64,000 nucleotides of DNA from BP-464 sp045805505 (GTDB taxonomy: Bacteria > Actinomycetota > Thermoleophilia > Solirubrobacterales > Solirubrobacteraceae): NCBI GenBank assembly GCA_045805505.1, contig JBJMLA010000153.1, forward strand, positions 1 through 64,000, in the 5' to 3' direction. This document shows, piece after piece, positions 8,490 to 16,566 of the stretch (position 1 is the first letter of the stretch; each line of letters begins with the position of its first letter). The translations under genes were made by a program, and so were the position numbers. The notes below the pieces were generated by a model. The model saw nothing but the letters and a program-made list of their open reading frames with translations. It was not told the origin of the DNA and did no database searches.

Positions 8490-8495
8490 ACGCTA
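8490..8495 (-). promoter_or_regulatory. -10 box TAGCGT for the glutathione peroxidase gene
   Basis: Minus-strand TAGCGT lies 8 nt before the ATG at 8481, in the 16-bp gap after the aldehyde dehydrogenase stop. It predicts a leaderless transcript separate from the upstream operon. Confidence 0.45.
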
Positions 8496-8497
8496 CC

Positions 8498-9877
8498 TCA
8501 GAGCTGCGTGAAGACGGTCTTGGTCTCCAGGTAGGCCTCGAGGCCGTCGCGGCCGTGCTCGCGGCCGATGCCCGAGGCCTTGAAGCCGCCGAACGGGGCC
8601 GCGGGGTCGCTGCCGCCCCACGAGTTGACGTAGACCGAGCCGGCGCGCAGCAGGCCGGCCAGCTTGTGGGCGCTGGACAGGTCGCGCGTCCACACGCCGG
8701 CGGCCAGGCCGTACTCGGAGTCGTTGGCGCGGGCGGCGACCTCCTCGATCGTCTCGTAGCGCTGGGCGACGAGCACGGGCCCGAAGATCTCCTCGCGGAC
8801 GATCGACGCCTCGTCGCTGTCGGCCACGAACAGCGTCGGCTCGATGAAGTAGCCGCCGTCGCCGAGATCGGTGCCGCCGCCGGCCACGAGCTCGGCCTCG
8901 GCCCTGCCCGCCTCGATGTAGCCGCGGACCCGCTCGTGCTGCTCGGCGCTGATGACCGGCCCGACGAACGTCTTGGGGTCGGTGGCCGGGCCGGGCACGG
9001 TCTTGCTCGCCTGCTCGGCGAGCGCGCCGACGACCTCGTCGAACTGGTCGCTGTGGACGAACAGCCGGCTGGCGGCGTTGCAGGCCTGGCCCGTGTTGAA
9101 GTAGATGCCGCTGAACGACCCCTTGGTCGCCGCGCGCAGGTCCGCGTCGGGCAGGATGATGTTCGGCGACTTGCCGCCCAGCTCGAGCGTCACGCGCTTG
9201 AGCGCGCGGCCCGCCTTGGCGCCGATCTCGCGGCCGACGGCGGTCGAGCCGGTGAAGGCGATCTTGTCGACGCCGGGATGGTCGACGAGCGCCGCGCCGG
9301 TCGTGCCGTCGCCGGTGATGACGTTCAGCACGCCCTCGGGGATACCGGCCTCGAGCGCGAGCTCGCCCACGCGCAGCGCGGTCATCGGCGTCTGCTCGGC
9401 GGGCTTCAGGACGATGGTGCAGCCCGCGGCGAGCGCCGGGCCGAGCTTCCACGCCGCCATCAGCAGCGGGAAGTTCCACGGGATGATCTGGCCGCAGACG
9501 CCGACGGGCTCGCGCAGCGTGTAGGCCAGGGTGTCGGGCGCCGAGACCGGCAGCTGCGCGCCCTCGATCTTGGTCGGCCAGCCCGCGAAGTACTCGAGGT
9601 GGCGCACGGCGCTGGCGACGTCGACGGCACGCGCGAACTTCACGGGCTTGCCGGTGTCGCGCGACTCCATCAGCGCCATCGCGTCGGCCTCTGAGTCGAT
9701 GAGCTCGGCCAGCTTGCCGATCCGCTTGCCGCGGTCGTGGGCCGACATCCGGCGCCAGTCGCTGCCGGGCTCGAAGGCGGCGCGCGCCGCGCGGACGGCG
9801 GCGTCGACCTCCTCGGGCCCCGCCAGGGGGACCTCCGCGTAGGTCTGGCCGGTGGACGGGTCGATGACGTCGATCAT
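8498..9877 (-). CDS. NAD(P)-dependent aldehyde dehydrogenase
   Basis: Oxidises an aldehyde to the acid. The 459-residue protein has PWNFPLLMAAWK (about residues 133-144), the cofactor-binding FTGSTAVGREIG (208-219), the general base Glu232 in LELGGKSPN and the nucleophile Cys266 in NTGQACNAASR. The C-terminal PFGGFKASGIGREHG motif is typical of betaine-aldehyde/phenylacetaldehyde-like members. The N-terminus is about 30 residues shorter than usual. The start ATG at 9877 overlaps the alcohol dehydrogenase stop by 4 bp, suggesting an alcohol-to-aldehyde-to-acid pathway from one mRNA. Confidence 0.95.
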   Translation of the reverse strand: MIDVIDPSTGQTYAEVPLAGPEEVDAAVRAARAAFEPGSDWRRMSAHDRGKRIGKLAELIDSEADAMALMESRDTGKPVKFARAVDVASAVRHLEYFAGWPTKIEGAQLPVSAPDTLAYTLREPVGVCGQIIPWNFPLLMAAWKLGPALAAGCTIVLKPAEQTPMTALRVGELALEAGIPEGVLNVITGDGTTGAALVDHPGVDKIAFTGSTAVGREIGAKAGRALKRVTLELGGKSPNIILPDADLRAATKGSFSGIYFNTGQACNAASRLFVHSDQFDEVVGALAEQASKTVPGPATDPKTFVGPVISAEQHERVRGYIEAGRAEAELVAGGGTDLGDGGYFIEPTLFVADSDEASIVREEIFGPVLVAQRYETIEEVAARANDSEYGLAAGVWTRDLSSAHKLAGLLRAGSVYVNSWGGSDPAAPFGGFKASGIGREHGRDGLEAYLETKTVFTQL

Positions 9878-10908
9878 GGGTTCAGGACGATCTTGAGCGC
9901 TTCGCGCTGGTCGTAGAGGGCATAGGCCTCGGCCGCGTCGGCCAGGGGCATGTGGTGGGTGACGAGCGGGGACGGATCCAGCCGGCCGGAGCCCAGCAGG
10001 GCGAGGACCGGGTCGAGGTGCGCGATGACGTTCGCGTGGCCCATGACCATCTTCAGTGACTTGATCCAGGCGAGGCCCATGTGCACCTCGGTGCGCGCCG
10101 CGTGCACGCCGACGATCGACACCGTGCCGCACTTGCGGACCATCCGGATGGCCAGATCGAGCGCGCGGCCGTCACCGACCGCCTCCACGGCGAGGTCGGC
10201 GCCACGACCTTCCGTCAGGCGCTTGACCTCGGCGCGCGGGTCCTGCTCGGTGAGGTGGACGGCCTCGGCGCCGAAGGAGCGCGCGACGTCGAGGCGCTGC
10301 TCGACGGTGTCGACCGCGATGACGCGCGACGCGCCCCCGATCATCGCCGCCTGCACCGCGCACAGGCCGACGGGACCGAGGCCGAGTACGACGGCGACGT
10401 CGCCGGCGGCGATCCCGGCGCCGACGGTGGCGTGGTAGCCCGTCGCCGAGACGTCACCGGCGAACAGCGCCACGTCGTCGGACAGCGCTTCGGGCACGCG
10501 GCGCAGCGTGAGGTTGGCGTGGGGGACCAGCGCGAGCTCGGCCTGCGTGCCCTGCAGGTCGCCGAGGGCCGCTCCGTGGCCGAAGGTCCGCGACGCGTCG
10601 CACTTGTGGAAGTTGCTGTGGCGGCAGAAGAAGCAGACGCCGCAGGCGACCTGGAAGGCGCCGAGGACGCGGTCGCCGACGCTGACGCTCGTCACGCCGT
10701 CTCCGGCCGCCTCCACGACGCCGACGTACTCGTGGCCGATCGTGAAGCCGGGCTCCATCGGCGTGCGCCCGTGGTAGATGTGGAGGTCCGAGCCGCAGAC
10801 GCCGGTGGCGGAGATGCGGATGACCGCATCGGTCGGCGCGGTGATCTCCGGCTCCGGCTTCTCGATCAGCGCGAGCTCGCGCGGGGCCTGGAAGGTGAGC
10901 GCGTGCAT
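9874..10908 (-). CDS. Zinc-dependent alcohol dehydrogenase
   Basis: Medium-chain dehydrogenase/reductase of 344 residues. Catalytic zinc ligands are seen at Cys38 (GVCGSDLH) and His59-Glu60 (GHEYVG). The structural-zinc cysteines 89, 92, 95 and 103 lie in CGVCFFCRHSNFHKC. The NAD(H) fold contains VVLGLGPVGLCAVQ. The neighbouring aldehyde dehydrogenase probably takes its product. A minus-strand TACTGT box lies 9 nt before the ATG at 10908, so the operon is probably leaderless; CAGG just before the ATG could also act as a weak ribosome-binding site. The alcohol substrate is unknown. Confidence 0.95.
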   Translation of the reverse strand: MHALTFQAPRELALIEKPEPEITAPTDAVIRISATGVCGSDLHIYHGRTPMEPGFTIGHEYVGVVEAAGDGVTSVSVGDRVLGAFQVACGVCFFCRHSNFHKCDASRTFGHGAALGDLQGTQAELALVPHANLTLRRVPEALSDDVALFAGDVSATGYHATVGAGIAAGDVAVVLGLGPVGLCAVQAAMIGGASRVIAVDTVEQRLDVARSFGAEAVHLTEQDPRAEVKRLTEGRGADLAVEAVGDGRALDLAIRMVRKCGTVSIVGVHAARTEVHMGLAWIKSLKMVMGHANVIAHLDPVLALLGSGRLDPSPLVTHHMPLADAAEAYALYDQREALKIVLNP

Positions 10909-11120
10909 CCTGGCGCGACAGTATCGAGCGGGCGGCGCGCCTGCCGCCGAACACCCCCAACCGGCCCGGGGGCGAAGTTGAGGGCTCGCTCACCTTCCTC
11001 GTACATACGTCCATCGCACCGGAATAACGCCGCCAGAGTCGAATCTTGGCTGCGTTGGGAGCCTCACGATGCCGTCTCACGAATTCACATACCCGAAGGT
11101 CTCGCCGGTCGTCTCGGCGC
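10909..11120. other. 212-bp intergenic region upstream of the alcohol dehydrogenase
   Basis: It holds the minus-strand -10 box TACTGT (10923-10918) for the alcohol dehydrogenase gene and the downstream side of the wax-ester synthase gene. A 35-codon plus-strand reading frame from the ATG at 11069 has no ribosome-binding site and no recognisable product. I see no other structure. Confidence 0.5.
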
Positions 11121-12557
11121 CTAGCGCGCACTGCGCGGACGTCGCGCGCCCCGCGCTGCGCCCCGCCGCCCGCTGAGCGCCAGGTACTCCTCGATCGAGC
11201 GCTCGATGCCGTCACGCACGGTGTCGAGGTCCGGCATGGAGTCGAGGTCGGCGATCAGGCCGAAGTTCACGCCGCCGTCGTAGGACATGACGGCGATGGC
11301 CAGCGCGCGGTCGCCGGCCAGGAAGGCGATCGGGAACACCGCACGCAGCTGCTTGCCCAGCACGTAGAGCGGCACCTGCGGCCCCGGCACGTTGGTGACC
11401 AGCAGGTTGAAGAAGCGGCCGGAGAAGTTCATCCGCGAGGCCTGCGCCAGCAGCGTCGGCGGTGCGAAGTCCTGCATCCCGGCGATCATCTCGGCGCCGG
11501 CCGCGAGCTTTGATTCCTTGACGTCGCGCATCGCCTCGCTGACCACGCGCAGGCGCTCGAGCGGATCGCCCAGGTAGACCGGGAACGGCACGACGACCTG
11601 CGTGATCTGGTTGCCCATCGCGCCTGCGTCGGCCTTCGAGCGCGTCGACATCGGGACGCAGACGCGCATGTCCATGCCCTCGGTGCGCAGGCCGCGCTCG
11701 TGCAGCCAGCGGCGCACGGCGCCGGCCGAGACGGCGAGGACGACGTCGTTGACCGTGCCGCCGAGCGCGGACTTGATCGCCTTGAGGTCGTCGAGGCGGG
11801 CCTCGACGGTGGCGATGCGCCGGTGCGGCCCGATGCGGACGTTCAGCGGCGTGTCGGGCGCGGCCGTCATGCCGCGCGAGACGACCTCGCCGAGCGCGGC
11901 GCCGGCCTCGCGCGCCTCCTCCAGCGCGCGGCCCGGGCGGCTCAGCGCCCCGAGCGCGCGCAGCGGCAGCGTGGCGGCACGGCCGACGGTGTCCTGCAGC
12001 GCGGTCGCGGCGAGCTGGGCCTCCGATGGGCTCGGGCTGGGCACCCACGGCGGCGGCGCGCCGAGGTCGTTGCCCCGCGGGTCGAGGTCGAACAGCGTGG
12101 TCATCAGGTCCACCCCGCTGACGCCGTCGACGAGCGAGTGGTGGGTCTTGGAGATCAGCGCGAAGCCGCCCTCGGCCAGGCCCTCGACCATCCACAGCTC
12201 CCACAGCGGCTTGGTGCGATCCAGGCGCTGGGAGAAGATCCGCGCGGCCAGCCGGTGCAGCTGCTCCTGGCTGCCGGGAGAGGGCAGCGCGCTGTGGCGC
12301 ACGTGGTACTCGAGGTTGAAGCGCGGGTCGTCGATCCAGCGCTGGCGGCCGAGGTTCAGCGGCGCGGGCGCGACGCGCTGGCGGTAGCGCGGCACGAGGT
12401 GCAGCCGCCCGCGGATGTGGTCGAGGAGCTCGGCGTGGGTGGGCGGCTCGCCCTCGAACAGCGCCAGTCCGCCGATGTGCATGTGCGTCGCCGAGCCCTC
12501 CTGATGCAGGAAGGCCGCGTCGACGGCGCTCAGCCGGTCGAGGTGCTCCTGGGCCAC
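11121..12557 (-). CDS. Wax ester synthase/diacylglycerol acyltransferase (WS/DGAT)
   Basis: Makes storage lipid by transferring acyl groups from acyl-CoA to fatty alcohols or diacylglycerol, at the inner membrane face. The 478-residue protein opens with the family's RLSAVDAAFLHQE. It has PLWELW (about 117-122), the catalytic HHSLVDG motif (139-145), GGTVNDVVLAV and NVPGPQVPLY. The GTG at 12557 is chosen because a TATGTT -10 box lies 6 nt upstream and the protein then begins exactly at the family's usual N-terminus. It is divergent from the SDR gene across a 29-bp palindrome. The tail is Arg-rich. Confidence 0.93.
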   Translation of the reverse strand: MAQEHLDRLSAVDAAFLHQEGSATHMHIGGLALFEGEPPTHAELLDHIRGRLHLVPRYRQRVAPAPLNLGRQRWIDDPRFNLEYHVRHSALPSPGSQEQLHRLAARIFSQRLDRTKPLWELWMVEGLAEGGFALISKTHHSLVDGVSGVDLMTTLFDLDPRGNDLGAPPPWVPSPSPSEAQLAATALQDTVGRAATLPLRALGALSRPGRALEEAREAGAALGEVVSRGMTAAPDTPLNVRIGPHRRIATVEARLDDLKAIKSALGGTVNDVVLAVSAGAVRRWLHERGLRTEGMDMRVCVPMSTRSKADAGAMGNQITQVVVPFPVYLGDPLERLRVVSEAMRDVKESKLAAGAEMIAGMQDFAPPTLLAQASRMNFSGRFFNLLVTNVPGPQVPLYVLGKQLRAVFPIAFLAGDRALAIAVMSYDGGVNFGLIADLDSMPDLDTVRDGIERSIEEYLALSGRRGAARGARRPRSAR

Positions 12558-12563
12558 AAGCGC

Positions 12564-12592
12564 AACATAAAGGGGTCTGACCCCTTTATGTT
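12564..12592. promoter_or_regulatory. Perfect 29-bp palindrome carrying both divergent -10 boxes
   Basis: Two 14-bp arms (AACATAAAGGGGTC and its exact complement) flank a single central T at 12578. Each outer end supplies a TATGTT -10 box facing outward. The plus box, 12587-12592, is 7 nt before the SDR ATG at 12600. The minus box, 12569-12564, is 6 nt before the WS/DGAT GTG at 12557. The GC-rich core GGGGTCTGACCCC lies between the boxes. It could be an operator for both genes or a dispersed palindromic repeat that became a promoter. Confidence 0.75.
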
Positions 12593-12599
12593 CGTCGCC

Positions 12600-13442
12600 A
12601 TGGCTTCCAAGGCTGTCCTGATCACCGGCTGCTCGACGGGCATCGGCCGCGCGACCGCGGAGCGCCTGGTGGGCAACGGGCACACGGTCTACGCCACCGC
12701 GCGCAAGGTCGAGGTGCTTGCCGGCCTCGAGGCCAAGGGCTGCCGGACGCTGGCGCTCGACGTCACCGACGAGGACTCGATGCGTGCGGCGGTCGACCAC
12801 GTCGTCGAGCGCGAGGGCGCGGTCGGGGCGCTGGTCAACAACGCGGGCTACTCGCAATCCGGCGCGCTCGAGACGCTGCCGATGGAGACCGTGCGCCGGC
12901 AGTTCGAGACGAACGTCATGGGGCTGCTGCGGATGTGTCAGCTGTGCCTGCCCGGGATGCGCGACCAGGGCTGGGGCCGGATCGTGAACATGAGCTCGAT
13001 GGGCGCGAACTTCGTGTTCCCGGGCGGTGGCATCTACCACGCGACGAAGTACGCCGTCGACGCGATGAGCGACGCGCTGCGCTTCGAGGTCGCCGGCTTC
13101 GGCGTCGGGGTCGTCATCGTTCAGCCGGGCCTCATCCGCACGGAGTTCGGCGAGACCGCGGCGGCCGGGACGCCCGCGCCCGACGGCGGCGCGTACGGCG
13201 ACTTCAACTCGGCCGTGGCCAAGGCGACCACCGACGCCTACAGCGGGCCGATGGCCAAGCTGGGCGCCGGGCCCGAGGCGGTCGCCAAGGTCGTCGAGCG
13301 CGCGATCAACGCACGGCGGCCGCGCACGCGCTACCGGGTCACGCCGTCGGCGAAGATCCTGCTCAACGTGCGGCGGCTGTCGACCGATCGCGCCTGGGAC
13401 CGGATGGTCAAGGGGCAGTTCCCGCAGCCCGGCCCGCGGTGA
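12600..13442 (+). CDS. Short-chain dehydrogenase/reductase (SDR)
   Basis: Classical SDR of 280 residues. It has the cofactor glycine motif TGCSTGIG (about 8-15), LVNNAG (about 80-85), the catalytic Ser in NMSSMGA and the YxxxK pair in YHATKYAVDAMS. Substrate class is unknown; acyl or steroid substrates are common for this length. The ATG at 12600 is preferred because a TATGTT box ends 7 nt before it. The ATG at 12588 inside the palindrome would add four residues (MFVA). No ribosome-binding site precedes either. Confidence 0.92.
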   Translation: MASKAVLITGCSTGIGRATAERLVGNGHTVYATARKVEVLAGLEAKGCRTLALDVTDEDSMRAAVDHVVEREGAVGALVNNAGYSQSGALETLPMETVRRQFETNVMGLLRMCQLCLPGMRDQGWGRIVNMSSMGANFVFPGGGIYHATKYAVDAMSDALRFEVAGFGVGVVIVQPGLIRTEFGETAAAGTPAPDGGAYGDFNSAVAKATTDAYSGPMAKLGAGPEAVAKVVERAINARRPRTRYRVTPSAKILLNVRRLSTDRAWDRMVKGQFPQPGPR

Positions 13443-13759
13443 CGGAGAAGCGCATCGCCAAGCTGCTGCTGGCGATGCCCGACGTCAGCGTGCGGCTCAG
13501 CCACGGCCATCCGGGCTACTTCCGCGGCAAGCGCCAGTTCGCGTTCTACATGGCCCACTTCCACGAGGACCCGCACGTCGCGGTGTGGTGCGCCGCGCCC
13601 GAGGGCATGGCCCAGGCGCTGATCGAGGGAGAGCCCGAGCACTACTTCCGCCCGCCCTACGTGGGCCATCGCGGCTGGGTCGGCGTGCGGCTCGACACCG
13701 GCCTGGAGTGGGACAACGTCGCGGGCGCCCTCGAGGACGCCTACGACTGCGCGGCCTAG
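13439..13759 (+). CDS. MmcQ/YjbR-family protein
   Basis: A 106-residue protein with the YjbR fold signature: an N-terminal LLAMPDVSVRLSHGHPGYFRG (written here as LLAMPDVSVRLSHGHP then GYFRG), FAFYMAHFHEDPHVAVWCAA, YFRPPYVGHRGWVGVRLD and a final short helix. The family has a DNA-binding-like (double-wing) fold, but its function is not established. The GTG start overlaps the SDR stop (GTGA), so the pair is cotranscribed. Its own TAG stop shares a CTAG with the stop of the convergent lipoprotein gene. Confidence 0.88.
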   Translation: MTEKRIAKLLLAMPDVSVRLSHGHPGYFRGKRQFAFYMAHFHEDPHVAVWCAAPEGMAQALIEGEPEHYFRPPYVGHRGWVGVRLDTGLEWDNVAGALEDAYDCAA

Positions 13760-14247
13760 CGGCCCGCCGAGACCCCGGTGGCGTCGGGCAGCACCAGCGT
13801 GCCCTTGCCGTAGTCGACCGTGAACGGGCCCTCGGCCCCCGGCTTCAGTCGCCAGGCCGCGTAGAACGGCACGCTCGCGCCGGCGGGGATGAACGCGACC
13901 TTCCCCAGGCGGATCAACTCGGCGGGCGGGACCGGCTTGGGCTGCTGGAGCATCCCGAACAGGCCGTGGGCGTAGTTGGTGGTGAATGCCGCCGAGGCCA
14001 GCAGCGGCGTGCCCGAGGCGTCGCGCACCTTGAGGTTCTTGGCGATCAGGTGCAGCGTGGTGTCGCCGTCGTTCTTGACGCGGGCGATGACGACGCGGTC
14101 GTCGGGCAGGTTCTTGGCCCGGAACACCTTCGGCGTGCCCTCCCACGACAGGCCGGAGCCCGGCTTCGTGTCCTCGCCGCCGCCGCCACAGCCCGCGACG
14201 GCGAGTCCGGCCGCCGCCGTCAGCGCGGTCAGGACCGCGCGGCTCAC
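13756..14247 (-). CDS. Putative lipoprotein, function unknown
   Basis: A 163-residue protein with a lipoprotein signal peptide: a hydrophobic stretch, then LAVAGC as lipobox, then a Gly-rich linker (GGGGEDTKPG). The mature domain looks all-beta, with alternating segments such as VFRAKNLPDDRVVIARVKND (shortened) and TLHLIAKNLKVRDASGTPL. The GTG start at 14247 overlaps the stop of the secreted beta-helix gene (GTGA), so the two probably act together outside the cell. I do not recognise the domain. Confidence 0.78.
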   Translation of the reverse strand: MSRAVLTALTAAAGLAVAGCGGGGEDTKPGSGLSWEGTPKVFRAKNLPDDRVVIARVKNDGDTTLHLIAKNLKVRDASGTPLLASAAFTTNYAHGLFGMLQQPKPVPPAELIRLGKVAFIPAGASVPFYAAWRLKPGAEGPFTVDYGKGTLVLPDATGVSAGR

Positions 14248-15965
14248 TTGGGCTTGGCGGGCGTCGTGAACCAGTCGCAGCCCGGCGGGTTGGGCATGTT
14301 GTTGGGGTCCCAGGCCGTGCACGGCGCGGCGGCGGCGAGGACCGCCGGGTTCTGGGGCAGCCAGATCGGCGAGCCGGGGCAGGCGGGCAGCGACGCCGGC
14401 TCGCTGGGCGACTGTGTCTTGTTGCCGTCGAAGCAGTTGCCCTGGCCCGCGGAGTCCCACTCGACCTCGAGGCCGTTGGGCATGCGCTGACCGGACGGGC
14501 TGGTGCCGAACGTGTTGCCGATGATCAGGTTCTGGTTCGACGTGTCCTGCTGGTGGTTGGGGTTGTTGTCGCCGCGCAGCGACGCCTGGATGCTCAGCAG
14601 GTAGACGCCGTAGCGCCAGTTGTCGTAGACGTGGTTGCCCTTGAACAGGTTGCGGTTGCCGCCGCCGATCAGGATGCCCGTGCCGACCGCGGTCTGGAAT
14701 TGCGGGCAGACGATGTCCTTCTTGCGCTTGGCGAACGGCGTCGCCGCGCAGTAGGCCTGGCGGTCGGACGCGAACACGTTGTTGTTGTTCGAGTAGATCT
14801 CGTTGTTCTCCCACTGGAAGCACTCCTGGGGCATGCCCGGGTGCCCGGAGGCGAACGAGTCGGTCGTCAGGCCGGTCGCGTTGTCGAAGAACTTGTTGTC
14901 GTGGACGTAGGTCGAGTTGCCCGCGGTGCCCGAGTAGCCCAGCGTGTTGCCGTAGCTGAGCGAGTTGCGGATCTCGATCGACGGAGCGCCGCAGTTGGCG
15001 CGCGGGTCGGCGGTGCCGGCCGGGGCGTCGCAGAGCCCGTAGGTGTTGGGGTCGATGCCGCCGTTGGTGGCACAGCCCTTCATCGTCGAGCCGGGGTACA
15101 GGCCCGAGTCGCCGTTGCCGTAGCCGATGTCGTGGTCGTAGAGCCCGTGGGTCGCGGTGAACGAGAGGATCCCGTAGTTCTGGGCCCAGCGCGCGATCAC
15201 GTGCGAGACGCGGAAGCCGTCGACCTCGACGAGGTCGACGTCGTTGAACGCGCCCTGCTCGACCATGAAGTTGCGCAGGAAGATCCCGTTGGCGCGGTCG
15301 ATCCGCAGCACGTCGGTCTTGACGCGGTCGCCGACGATGCGGACGTCGGCGGGCTTGCGGCCCATGCCCTCGATCTGCAGGTTGCACAGCTGGGTGCAGA
15401 TCGGGGTCGTCGGCGCGCTTGGGTTCGGCTCGGGGCGCGTGTCGCCGATCACCGCGATCAGGTTCTTGGAGTTCGGGCACTTGACCGCGTAGTTGCGGTT
15501 GGCCCGCTCCGGAAGGTCGTTGGAGCGCGGGCCGGCGGGCGGCGGCGCCTGCCCGTAGCCCTCCTCGACGGTCACGTAGTCGTCGGCGCACGGGGGCTGG
15601 CCGGGCGCGCCGAACGGCACCTTGCGGCTCGGCGTCTCCTTGTAGACGCCGGGCATGACCATGATCCGGTAGCCGCTCTTGGCCTTGTCGATCGCCGCCT
15701 GGATGTCGTGGAACCGACAGCCCTTCAGCAGCCTCAGCCGCTTCTTGAGCACCCCGCGCTGCTTCTTTGCGCCATACGTCTTGCGCAGCAGCTTCCCGGA
15801 GTTCGCCTTGCAGACGACGTTCTTGGGCCCGGTGGTCCGGTAGTCCGGCACCTTGCCCTTGACCGGGAAGGCGAACGCGGTGAGGCGCTCGGGGTGGGCG
15901 GACGCCATGGCGGGGAGGGCCAGGGCGAGGAGAAGGGCGGCGACCGTGCCGCGCAGGAGGCGCAT
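14244..15965 (-). CDS. Secreted right-handed parallel beta-helix protein
   Basis: A 573-residue exported protein. The signal peptide is MRLLRGTVAALLLALALPAM (then ASA). The body is rich in Asn/Gly turns of the parallel beta-helix type, for example NSLSYGNTLGYSGTAGN, NKFFDNATGLTTD, NEIYSNNNNVFASD and NHVYDNWRYGVYL, as in pectate-lyase-like folds. About a dozen Cys residues suggest disulfides. No catalytic motif was identified, so it may bind or cleave polysaccharide. The ATG at 15965 is preferred over the TTG at 15974 because TAGATT lies 7 nt upstream. Confidence 0.82.
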   Translation of the reverse strand: MRLLRGTVAALLLALALPAMASAHPERLTAFAFPVKGKVPDYRTTGPKNVVCKANSGKLLRKTYGAKKQRGVLKKRLRLLKGCRFHDIQAAIDKAKSGYRIMVMPGVYKETPSRKVPFGAPGQPPCADDYVTVEEGYGQAPPPAGPRSNDLPERANRNYAVKCPNSKNLIAVIGDTRPEPNPSAPTTPICTQLCNLQIEGMGRKPADVRIVGDRVKTDVLRIDRANGIFLRNFMVEQGAFNDVDLVEVDGFRVSHVIARWAQNYGILSFTATHGLYDHDIGYGNGDSGLYPGSTMKGCATNGGIDPNTYGLCDAPAGTADPRANCGAPSIEIRNSLSYGNTLGYSGTAGNSTYVHDNKFFDNATGLTTDSFASGHPGMPQECFQWENNEIYSNNNNVFASDRQAYCAATPFAKRKKDIVCPQFQTAVGTGILIGGGNRNLFKGNHVYDNWRYGVYLLSIQASLRGDNNPNHQQDTSNQNLIIGNTFGTSPSGQRMPNGLEVEWDSAGQGNCFDGNKTQSPSEPASLPACPGSPIWLPQNPAVLAAAAPCTAWDPNNMPNPPGCDWFTTPAKPK

Positions 15966-15972
15966 CCACGGC

Positions 15973-15978
15973 AATCTA
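15973..15978 (-). promoter_or_regulatory. -10 box formed by the upstream stop codon
   Basis: Minus-strand TAGATT begins with the TAG stop of the alkyltransferase gene (15978-15976) and lies 7 nt before the ATG at 15965. It would give the beta-helix/lipoprotein pair an internal promoter within the operon. Confidence 0.45.
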
Positions 15979-16566
15979 GAGCAGCGCGCCCTCGATCCGA
16001 AGCAACGTCTCCTTGCGCTCGACGCCGCCGGTGTAGCCGCCCAGCCCGCCGCCGGTGCGCAGCACGCGGTGACAGGGGACGACGATCGGGATCGGGTTGT
16101 TGCCCAGGGCGGTGCCCGCGGCGCGCACGGCGGCCGCCGATCCGGCCTTGGTCGCCATCGCGCGGTAGCTGGACACCTCGCCGAACGGGATCGTCGCGCA
16201 GGCCTCCAGGATGCGGCGGCCGAACGGCGTCTTGACGTAGGAGAAGTCGAGCGGCAGGTCGAACGCGGTGCGCCGGCCCGCGAAGTACTCGTCGAGCTCG
16301 CGGCGGACGTCGTCGAGCCGGGCGGGGCCCTCGAGGATGCGCGGGGACAGCCGGACGGCGAGCTGCTCGAGCACGCGGTCGAGGCCGCCGTTGAACTCCT
16401 CGTAGGCCAGCCGCGCGAGCCCGCGCTCGGTGCGCGCGGCGACGACCTTGCCGATCGGCGTGTCGACGACGGCGTAGTGGACGTCGGCGGGCGCGGTCGC
16501 GGCGAAGCGGGCGGCCGCGCCGGCGGCGCCGGCTGCGGAGGGGGCGGTGATGGTGGTGGGGCTCAT
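15976..16566 (-). CDS. Methylated-DNA-protein-cysteine methyltransferase, with N-terminal extension
   Basis: Suicide repair protein that removes O6-alkyl groups from guanine. The 196-residue sequence has the active-site IPIVVPCHRV with Cys165, the helix-turn-helix region FGEVSSYRAMATKAG and the C-terminal GLGGYTGGVERKETLL. It is about 30 residues longer than typical Ogt; the extra N-terminus is low-complexity Ala/Gly/Thr. Its ATG overlaps the ECF sigma factor stop by 4 bp, the place where an anti-sigma gene often lies. A second alkyltransferase gene lies at 60350. Confidence 0.94.
   Translation of the reverse strand: MSPTTITAPSAAGAAGAAARFAATAPADVHYAVVDTPIGKVVAARTERGLARLAYEEFNGGLDRVLEQLAVRLSPRILEGPARLDDVRRELDEYFAGRRTAFDLPLDFSYVKTPFGRRILEACATIPFGEVSSYRAMATKAGSAAAVRAAGTALGNNPIPIVVPCHRVLRTGGGLGGYTGGVERKETLLRIEGALL

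Noticed and set aside
11069..11176. 35-codon plus-strand frame in the gap upstream of the alcohol dehydrogenase
   Set aside because: No ribosome-binding site, no promoter box and a low-complexity end overlapping the WS/DGAT tail.
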